Shown piece by piece: positions 45,656 to 56,727 of a stretch of DNA of 64,000 nt. Positions within the stretch are counted from its first letter, which is position 1; each line of letters opens with the position of its first letter. This stretch comes from DATMGU01 sp035555315 (lineage in GTDB: Bacteria; Pseudomonadota; Alphaproteobacteria; ATCC43930; CGMCC-115725): the NCBI GenBank assembly GCA_035555315.1, contig DATMGU010000073.1:1-64000 (forward strand), written 5' to 3'. The position numbers were made by a program, and so were the translations under genes. The notes under the pieces are model-generated. The model did no database searches, was not told the origin of the DNA, and saw only the letters and a list, made by a program, of their open reading frames with translations.

Positions 45656-47146
45656 CTACGTCGGCATATCCCGGAACACCGCCGTCAAGCGGTCGACTCC
45701 AGCCTGCAACGCCTGCGTTTCGTAACCCGTGAAGCCGAGCATGAGGGCCGACACGGGTTGGGCGGCCAGGTAGAGCGCGCTGAGGGGACGAACGACGACG
45801 CCGCGTGCCAAAGCGGCGCGCGCGACGGCGGCATCGTCCAGCCCAGGACGCAACCGCGCCATCAACTGCATGCCCTGATCCGGCGCGGTAACCTCCAGGA
45901 ACGCCCCGAGTTGCGCGTTCACCGCCCCAACCAGATAATCGCGAGCCCCGCGATACTGCGCGCACATGCGGCGGAGATGGGCGCCGAAATGGCCTTGCTC
46001 GATGAACTCGGTGACGACGCTTTCGGTCAATCCTGGCGAATGCCGGTCCGTCAGGAAGCGGGCAGCGGTCATCGCATCGAGGAGTTCGTAGGGGATCACC
46101 GCGTAGCCGAGGCGCAGACCGGGAAAGAGCACCTTGCTGAAAGTTCCCAGATAGATGACCCGTTCGCCGCGATCGATCCCCTGCAAGGAGGCGAGCGGGC
46201 GCCCGGCGTAGCGAAACTCGCCGTCGTAATCATCTTCGATGACCCATGACCGCGCGTCCCGTGCCCAAGCCAGCAACTCGAGCCGCCGCGCCATGGACAG
46301 CACGACGCCGGATGGGGATTGGTGGGACGGCGTCACATAGACCGCGCGCGCGATAGGGGAAGCGGCGATGCCGTCCGACACGATGATACCGTGGCTATCG
46401 ACCGGCACTGGAACGATCTTGGCCCGCGCGGCTTGTAAGGCGGCGTGCAGGGCCGGGTAGGTCGGGTCCTCGATCCACACGGCATCGCCGGGTTCGACCA
46501 GCACCTTCACCACCAGGTCGATCGCTTGCTGTACGCCCGACAGAATCATGATCTGGGCCGGGTCGCAATGCACCCCACGGGCGGCGCGGAGATAACCTGC
46601 CACTGCCTCCCGCAGCCGCGGGGAACCGCACGGGTCGCTATAGCCCAGCCAGAGCGGGTCGACCCTCCGCAGTTGCGCCGTGGTCAACCTACGCCAGACC
46701 TTCAGGGTCCGCTCGTCCACGCTGCAGCGGCCGGTATTGAAGGGGATGGCGGCGAATTGGTTGTAGTCGGGTTTCAAGCCCGCATAGCGCGCGACCGGGG
46801 TCGGTTGCGCGGCCGGTACCCGCGATGGAGCGGCCTTGGTTTTCTTCGGCGCAAGCGGTGGCTCCAACATGTCACGGGACACAAATGTTCCGGAACCAAT
46901 ACGGCCTTCCACATAGCCTTCTGCCAGAAGCTGCTCGTAGACGCTGACCACCGAGGTGCGGGAGACCGCCAGTTTGGCGGCCAGATACCGTGTCGCCGGC
47001 AAACGACTGCCGGGTGCCGCGGCGCCGCTGAGGATTACACGCCGCAGTTCGTTATAAAGTTGGCGAAACAAGGGCTCGGCGGTGTTTCGATCGACCGACA
47101 GGGAGAGCAGGTCGGACCAATCGGGCGCGGGGACATCTGGGACCAT
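45656..47146 (-). CDS. MocR/PdxR-type transcriptional regulator (GntR HTH plus aminotransferase fold)
   Basis: This 496-residue protein has an N-terminal GntR winged helix (ILSGAAAPGSRLPATRYLA, LAVSRTSVVSVYEQLLAEGY) joined by a linker to a fold-type I aminotransferase domain. That domain has a PLP-binding lysine in GTFSKVLFPGLRLGY and EDDYDGEFRY. MocR proteins sense PLP or amino compounds. Divergence from a PNPOx-family gene suggests control of vitamin B6 or an oxidation pathway. Start 47146 is the best-supported ATG. Confidence 0.92.
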   Translation of the reverse strand: MVPDVPAPDWSDLLSLSVDRNTAEPLFRQLYNELRRVILSGAAAPGSRLPATRYLAAKLAVSRTSVVSVYEQLLAEGYVEGRIGSGTFVSRDMLEPPLAPKKTKAAPSRVPAAQPTPVARYAGLKPDYNQFAAIPFNTGRCSVDERTLKVWRRLTTAQLRRVDPLWLGYSDPCGSPRLREAVAGYLRAARGVHCDPAQIMILSGVQQAIDLVVKVLVEPGDAVWIEDPTYPALHAALQAARAKIVPVPVDSHGIIVSDGIAASPIARAVYVTPSHQSPSGVVLSMARRLELLAWARDARSWVIEDDYDGEFRYAGRPLASLQGIDRGERVIYLGTFSKVLFPGLRLGYAVIPYELLDAMTAARFLTDRHSPGLTESVVTEFIEQGHFGAHLRRMCAQYRGARDYLVGAVNAQLGAFLEVTAPDQGMQLMARLRPGLDDAAVARAALARGVVVRPLSALYLAAQPVSALMLGFTGYETQALQAGVDRLTAVFRDMPT

Positions 47147-47199
47147 CGGAGACAGACTACCTGCGATAACCCGTCCGGGGAATGACTCTCCGACTAAAT

Positions 47200-47240
47200 T
47201 GGTCTGGCATGATGGAAGGGATTGGCTCTTTTCCAGACCA
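47200..47240. promoter_or_regulatory. Inverted repeat between the MocR-type gene and the PNPOx-family gene
   Basis: TGGTCTGG (47200-47207) and CCAGACCA (47233-47240) are perfect inverted copies with centres 33 bases apart, about three helical turns. They lie between the divergent starts at 47146 and 47291. This is the arrangement expected for a two-site operator of a dimeric MocR-type regulator. Confidence 0.6.
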
Positions 47241-47290
47241 CTCAAGCGCGCTTTTGTGCGCGGTCAGAACGTGCCGACAGGAGAGTCCCT

Positions 47291-48019
47291 ATGTCCGAAG
47301 CCACCCCTGAATCATCCTTCGAGCTATCGAAACGCAACCGTGTCGTGCGCCGGCCGGCGCGCGGCAAGTACGACAAGGCGACGGTTTACGACATTCTCGA
47401 TTCCGCGCTGGTCTGCCACATCGCCTACGTCATCGATGGACAGCCCTATTGCACCCCAACCTCGTTCTGGCGCGAAGGGGACCATCTCTATTGGCATGGA
47501 TCTTCGGCCAGCCGCATGCTGCGCAATCAGGCTACCGGCATCCCGGTCTGCCTGACGGTCACGCACACGGATGCCATCGTCCTTGCGCGCTGCGGCTTCA
47601 ACCACTCGATCAACTACCGGTCGGTGATGGCCTACGGCAAAGCCCACGTGATCGAAGACCAGGCGGAGAAGGTGACCGCGATGAACAGCTTCATCGATCG
47701 CTTTTTCCTGGGACGCTCCAAGTTGATTCGCCCGGCGACCGAGAAGGAAATCAAGGCGACGACCTTCCTCGGCATGGAAATCGAGCAAGCGTCCGGCAAG
47801 ATCCGCAACGAACCGGTACATGATGACGAGGAGGATTACGCGGTGCCGGCATGGACGGCGCTGTTCCCGATCCGCACCGTCGTCGGCGCGGCGGAGGAAT
47901 GCCCTCGTCAGATGGAGGGCGTGACCCGACCCGACGATATGTCCAGCTATGTGGCCGAGCGTAATCTCGATGAGATCATGCTGGAGTCTTACCGCAAGCT
48001 TTACGGCGACGAAGGCTAG
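47291..48019 (+). CDS. Pyridoxamine 5'-phosphate oxidase family protein
   Basis: The 242-residue protein has an FMN-binding split-barrel domain (VYDILDSALVCHIAYVIDGQPYCTPTSFWREGDHLYWHGS), with the PNPOx/heme-utilisation-like pattern, and a C-terminal helical region. Members bind FMN, F420 or heme. The divergent MocR-type regulator suggests a link to PLP or amine metabolism. AGGAGAG precedes the ATG at 47291. Confidence 0.85.
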   Translation: MSEATPESSFELSKRNRVVRRPARGKYDKATVYDILDSALVCHIAYVIDGQPYCTPTSFWREGDHLYWHGSSASRMLRNQATGIPVCLTVTHTDAIVLARCGFNHSINYRSVMAYGKAHVIEDQAEKVTAMNSFIDRFFLGRSKLIRPATEKEIKATTFLGMEIEQASGKIRNEPVHDDEEDYAVPAWTALFPIRTVVGAAEECPRQMEGVTRPDDMSSYVAERNLDEIMLESYRKLYGDEG

Positions 48020-48163
48020 CGCGGGATCAAACTGCCAGACATGGCGGCCTGAAACAGCTTGGAGGTCCCGCGAACGGCTTTTTAAAGCGGTGGAAGTCGG
48101 CTACTGAAGCGCTCACGACTTGAGGCCGAGTTGACGGCACGCAATTTCCTGGACCCCCGACAT
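48020..48163. other. Short gene-free stretch
   Basis: The 144 bases between the PNPOx-family gene and the MFS gene hold no coding frame I would support. A TTG at 48131 in frame with the MFS gene is rejected as start because ATG 48164 gives a more typical N terminus. Confidence 0.4.
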
Positions 48164-49372
48164 ATGGACACGCTCGATTCCCCTCGCGGTTGGCGGGTCG
48201 TCGGCGGCACGCATGCGGTGATCGCTGTGAGCTTTGGCTCCGCCTATGCCTTCTCGCCGCTTTTTCCAAGCCTGGCCACGGAGTTCGGGGCACCACGCGG
48301 TCAAATCGCCCTGGTCTTCTCTCTCGCCGCCTTCACCTACTACGTGATGGGCGCCGTGGCCGGCCCGCTCGGCGATCGATGGCCGACACGGCGCCTGGTC
48401 GCCGCCGGGTTGATCGCGATGATCGTCGGTTCCGTGGGCGCCAGCCAGGCGGGCTCGCTTGCCGTACTCTATGCCTGGTACGGCATCGGTGTCGGCCTCG
48501 GCATCGGGCTCGCCTATGTCCCGGCTATTGGCGCCGTGCAGTCCTGGTTCGAGCGTCGGCGCAGCCAAGCCTCGGGCGTGGCCACCGCCGGCATCGGCAT
48601 CGGCACGCTGATTCTACCCTTCGCGGTCGGCCAGGCCGTTCCGGTGATCGGCTGGCGCTCCTGCCTCATCGGTCTCGCGGCGGTGATCGCCGTCATCGGC
48701 CTGCCGGCCGCGTTGATCATCCGCAAGCGCGTCGTTCCATCGACATGGAAGACGGCCGGCGCCCATGATGCGCTGACACCGTCGGCGGCTTGGCGTGACG
48801 GCAAGTTTCGGCGCTTTTACGCCGTGCTGCTGCTCGGCTCGTTCTGCACCTTCATCCCCTATGTCCACATCGTCCCGGCCGCGCGCGATCTCGGCCTGTC
48901 GATCGAAGCCGGCACCGTATTGATCGGCCTCATCGGCATCGGCAACGTGTTCGGGCGCTTCGTTCTGGCCGGGCTTGGCGATCGGATCGGCCGAACCCGG
49001 TTGCTCGCGGTTCTGACGCTGGCCGTGGCCGCCTCCTTCGTGTTCTGGGCGATGGCCACGTTCTCGCCGATGGCCGGCGGCTTCGTCATGCTGGCGATCT
49101 TCGCCGCCCTGTTCGGCATGAGCTATGGCGGCTGCGTCGGCCTCTATCCCGCCGTCGCGGCGGACCTGTTCGGTACAAAGAGCATCGGATCGGTGCTTGG
49201 ATACCTCTATACCGCCGTCGGCGTCGCGGCACTCATCGGACCACCGCTCGCCGGCTATATCTTCGATATCACCGGCAGCTATCTCGGACCGATCATCGCC
49301 AGCGCCATCGCCGCCGCCTGTGCCGGATGGCTGACCTTCGGCTTACGACGGAGCGCCCCTCAAGACAGCTAG
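48164..49372 (+). CDS. MFS transporter, monocarboxylate/oxalate-formate-like
   Basis: A 402-residue inner-membrane protein with 12 predicted helices. The first is RVVGGTHAVIAVSFGSAYAFSPLF, followed by the MFS loop GPLGDRWPTRR, and a Y-x-x-G-rich helix 5 (WYGIGVGLGIGLAYVPAIGAV). The order of helices and the VQSWFERRRSQASGVA segment resemble the oxalate/formate antiporter and monocarboxylate transporter groups. The substrate is unknown. It is convergent with the asparagine synthetase gene, with one base between them. Confidence 0.88.
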   Translation: MDTLDSPRGWRVVGGTHAVIAVSFGSAYAFSPLFPSLATEFGAPRGQIALVFSLAAFTYYVMGAVAGPLGDRWPTRRLVAAGLIAMIVGSVGASQAGSLAVLYAWYGIGVGLGIGLAYVPAIGAVQSWFERRRSQASGVATAGIGIGTLILPFAVGQAVPVIGWRSCLIGLAAVIAVIGLPAALIIRKRVVPSTWKTAGAHDALTPSAAWRDGKFRRFYAVLLLGSFCTFIPYVHIVPAARDLGLSIEAGTVLIGLIGIGNVFGRFVLAGLGDRIGRTRLLAVLTLAVAASFVFWAMATFSPMAGGFVMLAIFAALFGMSYGGCVGLYPAVAADLFGTKSIGSVLGYLYTAVGVAALIGPPLAGYIFDITGSYLGPIIASAIAAACAGWLTFGLRRSAPQDS

Positions 49373-49373
49373 C

Positions 49374-51137
49374 TCACGCGGTCAAGCTCGCCATCACGTC
49401 GCCTTCGGGCTGGCGGCCCTCGACGTGGCGGCGATGCCAGAGCGCATAGAACAACAGCGTCCAGGCGGCGAACCCGGCATGCTTGTCGTTCGCATGGGCG
49501 AACAGTCGCTCGACCATCTCCGGATGGCAAATCTCGCGGATCCCCGGCTGACGCGCCACCAGCGGGCCGATGATGGCGCCGCGCCGATGAATCCATTCGC
49601 CGACCGGCACGGTGAAACCCTTCTTGCGGGCCAGCACATCGGCGACCGGCAGCCGGTTCTGCAGCCAGCGGCGCAGCACCCACTTGCCCAGCCCGTCATG
49701 CACCTTGAGCTCGTCGGGCAGGCAGAACGCCGCCTTGGCGACCGCCGGGTCGAGGAACGGCGTGCGGCCTTCGACGCCATGCGCCATCAAACACCGATCG
49801 AGCTTGGTCAGCAGATTGTTCGGCAGCCAATCCGCGCAATCGGTTGCCTGGGCGACCTGCAGCCGGCTGCGACCCGGTAGGGTCGCGTTGACATCGGCCG
49901 CGACGACGCCGTCGCGCCAGCCGGCCAGATCGCCGGCGAACACGCCCAGCCGATCGAAATTGCCGCGCACCCGCAATTCCTTGCCGCCGGCCCACCAGGG
50001 ACGCATCACGCTGCGATACCGCCCATACCCGCCGAACAGTTCGTCGCCCCCCTCGCCGCACAGGATGACCTTGAGACCGGCCGCCCGCGCCGTCGCCGCC
50101 AGCTTGTAGCTGGGCAGGATCGCGTAATCCGCGGCGGGATCATCCATCGCGGCGGCGATCGCCGGCAGCGTCTCCCAGAAATCCTCCTCGCCGAATTCCA
50201 CCATGACGTGCTCGGCGCCCAGCGCCTCGGCGACCACCCTGGCCTGTGGCCGCTCATCGACGGCGGCGGTGTTGGAGAAGCCGATGGTAAAGGCCTTTAC
50301 CGGCCGTTCGTTGAGCCCGGCCATCACCGCCAGCACCGCCGCGGAATCAACACCGCCGGAAAGAAACATGCCATAGGGCACGTCCGAACGTTGATGGACC
50401 CGTACGCTATCGACCAATGCCGCCTCCAGCCGGGGCAACGCATCGTTCAACGTCATCGGCAGCGGCCCACCGACCGGCAATGCCTCGATCCGCCGCCGCT
50501 CGACGATCCGGCCGCCGGCGATCACCATGGTCTCGCCGGGCAAGACCCGGCGAATGCCGGCGAAGATGGTGTCCCGGCCGGTGGTGAATTGCAGCTGCAG
50601 CAATTCATTGCGCGCCTGGGGCACCACCTGCGCCTCCACCAGCCCGGCCTTGATGAGCACGGCCGGTTCGGAGGCGAAGGCGAAGCCGGATGCGGTCTCG
50701 GCGTAGTACAATGGCTTGATGCCGAAGGGATCGCGGGTCAGGATCAGACGGCTCGATACCGGATCATGCAAGGCGATGGCGAACATGCCGCGCAGATGCC
50801 GCGGATAGTCCAGACCGTATTTTCGATAGAGATACAGCGGCGGCTCGCAATCCGATTGGGTCGCGAACTTCACCTCCGGCATCGCCGCCTTCAGCTCGAT
50901 ATAGTTGTAGATTTCGCCATTGGCGATCAGCGCGACTCCGCCCGGCTCGCTCAGCGGCTGATCGCCGGTCACCAGGTCGATAATCGCGAGCCGAGCCTGG
51001 ACCATGGCGACGTTGCCAATGCGATAGAAACCCTCGCCATCCGGCCCGCGATGCCGCATCGCGCCGCCCAACGCTTGCAGGATCTGCTCGCTGGGCGGCG
51101 ACCCGTCGGTGGTCATCATGCCTGCGATGCCGCACAT
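49374..51137 (-). CDS. asnB: Asparagine synthase (glutamine-hydrolysing)
   Basis: This 587-residue protein has the N-terminal glutaminase domain with catalytic Cys2 (MCGIAG), RHRGPDGEG and NGEIYNY, then the synthetase domain with the PP-loop SGGVDSAAVLAVM (about 260-272) and the GEGGDELFGGYGRYR segment. It transfers ammonia from glutamine to an activated carboxyl, usually aspartate. Because it is just downstream of a glycosyltransferase gene, an alternative role in amidating a cell-surface polymer should be kept in mind. Confidence 0.9.
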   Translation of the reverse strand: MCGIAGMMTTDGSPPSEQILQALGGAMRHRGPDGEGFYRIGNVAMVQARLAIIDLVTGDQPLSEPGGVALIANGEIYNYIELKAAMPEVKFATQSDCEPPLYLYRKYGLDYPRHLRGMFAIALHDPVSSRLILTRDPFGIKPLYYAETASGFAFASEPAVLIKAGLVEAQVVPQARNELLQLQFTTGRDTIFAGIRRVLPGETMVIAGGRIVERRRIEALPVGGPLPMTLNDALPRLEAALVDSVRVHQRSDVPYGMFLSGGVDSAAVLAVMAGLNERPVKAFTIGFSNTAAVDERPQARVVAEALGAEHVMVEFGEEDFWETLPAIAAAMDDPAADYAILPSYKLAATARAAGLKVILCGEGGDELFGGYGRYRSVMRPWWAGGKELRVRGNFDRLGVFAGDLAGWRDGVVAADVNATLPGRSRLQVAQATDCADWLPNNLLTKLDRCLMAHGVEGRTPFLDPAVAKAAFCLPDELKVHDGLGKWVLRRWLQNRLPVADVLARKKGFTVPVGEWIHRRGAIIGPLVARQPGIREICHPEMVERLFAHANDKHAGFAAWTLLFYALWHRRHVEGRQPEGDVMASLTA

Positions 51138-51173
51138 CAGCCCGTTACCCGCATAAATCTACGCCGCATACCG

Positions 51174-52166
51174 TCACGCCGCCCTGGCGTTATGGACGAC
51201 CAGTTGCTCGACCGCCGCCTCGACCGCGTCGACCGTCAGGCTGTCCATCAGCGTATCGGTGGTGCGATGATCGAAATCCGGCGCGCCGACCAGCGTCGCA
51301 TAGGGGATCGGCGTTTCCAGGGCGCTGGCATGAGGCCCCCATGGCGCATATTGAGCGGTCAAGCTGGGCCCGAACAGGCCGAGCGTCGGCACGCCCATGG
51401 CCGCCGCCATATGCATCAAGCCGCTGTCGTTGCCGATAAACATCGCCGCCCGCCCAAGGCATGCCGCCGCTGTCAGCAGGTCGACCTCCCCAACCAGGTC
51501 AAGACGCTGCTCCGCCGGGATGGCGCGCAGCACCGGCTCGACTTGCGCCCGTTCATGCGCGGCCGCCAGCACCGCCACCCGGGCACCGGCGAAGGGGCGG
51601 CCGGGTGCCGTCAGCCGCCGGGTGAGGTCGGCGAAGCGCTCCGCCCGCCACTGCTTGCCGCGCCAATTCGCGGCCGGCCCGATCGCCAGGATGGGGCCAC
51701 CCTCCGGTATCAGCCGCTCCGCCGCCGCGACATGTTCCGGAGTCAGCCATAAACGGGGCGCCGGCGGCGAGGACAATCCGAACAGCCGGGCGAGCTGCGC
51801 CACCCGATGCTTCCGCGGATCACCCTTCGCCATGATCCGCCGATGCCGGGTGCGCAGCAGAAACGCCAGCGCCGAGCCGCGCAGATCGACAACCAAAGAC
51901 CAGCGAACCGGCATCGTCGCCCGGTAAAGATCCAGCCAGTGGGCGGCATAGGGCCGTTTGGTCAACGTGATCAGCCGCTGCAGCCCGGGCGTGCCGTGAA
52001 ACAGCGGCGCCGAGACCGAGCCGGCCGTGATGGTCAGCCGCGCATCGGGATACCGGTCGAGGAGATGGCCAAGCAACCCCGTCGACAGCACCGCGTCGCC
52101 GATGCGGGTCGCGGTGATGAACAGGATGGCGGGGCTGGGGCCCAAATCTGGCAGAGATTTGACCAT
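51174..52166 (-). CDS. Glycosyltransferase family 9 (heptosyltransferase-like)
   Basis: The 330-residue GT-B protein has the N-terminal ILFITATRIGDAVLSTGLL of ADP-heptose:LPS heptosyltransferases and the C-terminal nucleotide-binding GNDSGLMHMAAAMGVPTLGLFGPS. It would add a sugar to lipopolysaccharide core on the cytoplasmic face. It is 36 bases upstream of the asparagine synthase gene. Divergent from ygfZ. Confidence 0.9.
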   Translation of the reverse strand: MVKSLPDLGPSPAILFITATRIGDAVLSTGLLGHLLDRYPDARLTITAGSVSAPLFHGTPGLQRLITLTKRPYAAHWLDLYRATMPVRWSLVVDLRGSALAFLLRTRHRRIMAKGDPRKHRVAQLARLFGLSSPPAPRLWLTPEHVAAAERLIPEGGPILAIGPAANWRGKQWRAERFADLTRRLTAPGRPFAGARVAVLAAAHERAQVEPVLRAIPAEQRLDLVGEVDLLTAAACLGRAAMFIGNDSGLMHMAAAMGVPTLGLFGPSLTAQYAPWGPHASALETPIPYATLVGAPDFDHRTTDTLMDSLTVDAVEAAVEQLVVHNARAA

Positions 52167-52322
52167 GCCCGCTTATAGCGTCGTCTCACCGGGCTGCCAA
52201 TGCCGCCAGCACACGCAAGGACCCCTGGGCACGATAACGTGCGTTGCGTCGAGGTCCGATGGGTGCGGCGGGCGTATGCGAGGCTTGCCAAGCAAACCGG
52301 CAAGGACGACATATCCCAGGCT

Positions 52323-53231
52323 ATGACCAATACTCAAAGCTTCAGCCACCCCGACGCGCCCCGCGGCCTGCTCGCCATCACCGGCGAGGATCGCGTGACG
52401 TTCCTTCAGGGGCTCGTCTCCAACGATGTGACACGGGTCGGACCGACCCGCGCCATCCATGCCGCCCTGTTGACGCCCCAGGGGAAATACCTTCACGATT
52501 TCATGATCCTGTCGGCCGTTATCCCCGGATTGGGCGAGGCCTTGCTGCTGGATGCCGAGGGCGAGCGGCTGGCCGATTTGAAGCGCCGCCTGTCGATGTA
52601 CAAGCTGCGCGCCAAGGTAGCCTTGCACGATATCAGCGACCGATACGCCGTCTGGCTCGGCTGGGGTGCCGGGATCATCGAAGCGGCGGGGCTGGAACTG
52701 GCCGGTGATGTTCGGGTGATCGAGGACGGCGTGGTGCTGGTCGATCCCCGCTTGGCGGATCTCGGCATCCGAGCGGTTCTGTCCCGGGAAGCGGGCGATA
52801 CGCCGCTGCGCGCCATGGGGCTCGCCCCGGGGGAGACCGGCGCGTTCGAGCGGCTGCGCATCGGGCTGGGCGTACCGGATGGCAGCCGCGACCTGATTGT
52901 CGAAAAGGCCATCCTGCTCGAAGCCGGGTTCGACGAGTTGAACGGCGTCGACTGGAAAAAGGGCTGCTATGTCGGGCAGGAACTGACCGCGCGGACCAAG
53001 TATCGCGGGTTGATCAAGAAGCGCTTGATGCCGGTCGCCATCGACGGCCCCTTGCCACCGGCCGGCACCGCGGTGATGGCCGGCGATCAGGAGGCCGGTG
53101 AGGTCCGAAGCGGTGTGGACGGTCAGGCGCTCGCCTTGCTGCGCCTTGAAATCATCGACGGTCCCGACACGGTGCTGACCGCCGGGTCGGCGCGGCTGAC
53201 GCCGAGGAAGCCCGGTTGGGCGGCGTTCTGA
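52323..53231 (+). CDS. ygfZ: YgfZ/GcvT domain folate-binding protein
   Basis: The 302-residue protein carries the YgfZ signature KGCYVGQELTARTKYRG and the N-terminal ITGEDRVTFLQGLVSNDV. YgfZ proteins bind tetrahydrofolate and help make or repair iron-sulfur clusters in some enzymes, via the conserved cysteine. The ATG at 52323 fits the family length. Convergent with the next gene on the other strand. Confidence 0.93.
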   Translation: MTNTQSFSHPDAPRGLLAITGEDRVTFLQGLVSNDVTRVGPTRAIHAALLTPQGKYLHDFMILSAVIPGLGEALLLDAEGERLADLKRRLSMYKLRAKVALHDISDRYAVWLGWGAGIIEAAGLELAGDVRVIEDGVVLVDPRLADLGIRAVLSREAGDTPLRAMGLAPGETGAFERLRIGLGVPDGSRDLIVEKAILLEAGFDELNGVDWKKGCYVGQELTARTKYRGLIKKRLMPVAIDGPLPPAGTAVMAGDQEAGEVRSGVDGQALALLRLEIIDGPDTVLTAGSARLTPRKPGWAAF

Positions 53232-53253
53232 CGCCCCTTTCCGGCACCGTGGG

Positions 53254-53967
53254 TCAGGGCAGCGCGGCGACCTGAGGCGAGACATCGTTCGACGCTGTCG
53301 CGACGGAGACCGGCACGCTCGCATCGCGCAGCACCGAGCCGACCGCCTCCTGACGGGCGTTGCTCAATAGCCGTTCGATGATGATCTCGACGACCCGGAA
53401 CGAGAATTCCGGATCTTGGAAATACAGCTCCTTGGTTTTCGCCTCGCTGAGCGCCAGCAGCACGCAATCGGTGACGCAGACGGCGCCGGCGGTGCGCCGC
53501 TTGTCGCTGGAGAAGAGCGCCACCTCGCCCAAAAGATCGCCGGTTCGGCAAGTGGCGCCGACATCCTCGATCAGGATCTCGCCGGACTTCACGTAGTACA
53601 TCTCCAGCGCCATGTCGCCTTTGTGGAAGACCACCGTCCCGGCGGCCAAGCGCACTTCGGTCATGAACGGGCGCAGCCGTTCGAACTGAAAGCGTTCGCC
53701 CGTGTTCCGGCGCGACGACCGGACCAGATCCAGGATGTTGCGCAGCTTCCAGAAATTGACGGGCAGCAACACCAGATGCAGCACCATCACGGCATGGCTG
53801 CCGCTGAGATAGCCATAGGTCGCGAAGGTGAGATTGCTGAGCAGGGCCACGAACCGCAAGGGGATCATCGTGGTCATGCAGAAGGTCGTGAAGATCGTGA
53901 CGGACGCGATATAGCCGACCAGTTGCGCCTGATCCAGCTTGGCGATCGCGTCCAGAATATACGTCAC
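53254..53967 (-). CDS. Membrane protein with cyclic-nucleotide-binding domain (Popeye-like layout)
   Basis: About 237 residues: two or three hydrophobic helices in the first 75 (IASVTIFTTFCMTTMIPLRF, LSNLTFATYGYLSG, AVMVLHLVLLPVNFW), then a CAP-type cyclic-nucleotide-binding domain (about 100-215) with GTVVFHKGDMALEMYYVKSG and GDLLGEVALFSSDKRRTAG. The layout resembles Popeye-domain proteins. In the phosphate-binding cassette, GEVALFSSDKRRTA has the Glu and Arg expected for nucleotide binding. The start is a GTG at 53967; GTG 53985 is an alternative. It follows ppdK by 70 bases. Confidence 0.75.
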   Translation of the reverse strand: MTYILDAIAKLDQAQLVGYIASVTIFTTFCMTTMIPLRFVALLSNLTFATYGYLSGSHAVMVLHLVLLPVNFWKLRNILDLVRSSRRNTGERFQFERLRPFMTEVRLAAGTVVFHKGDMALEMYYVKSGEILIEDVGATCRTGDLLGEVALFSSDKRRTAGAVCVTDCVLLALSEAKTKELYFQDPEFSFRVVEIIIERLLSNARQEAVGSVLRDASVPVSVATASNDVSPQVAALP

Positions 53968-54037
53968 GACGCCCCCGTCGAACACGAGCGATCTAAAAGG
54001 TCGTCCCGGCGCCACGGCGCCGGGACTGCTGATTGCC

Positions 54038-56719
<2,682 letters not shown>

Positions 56720-56727
56720 GACTTGCC

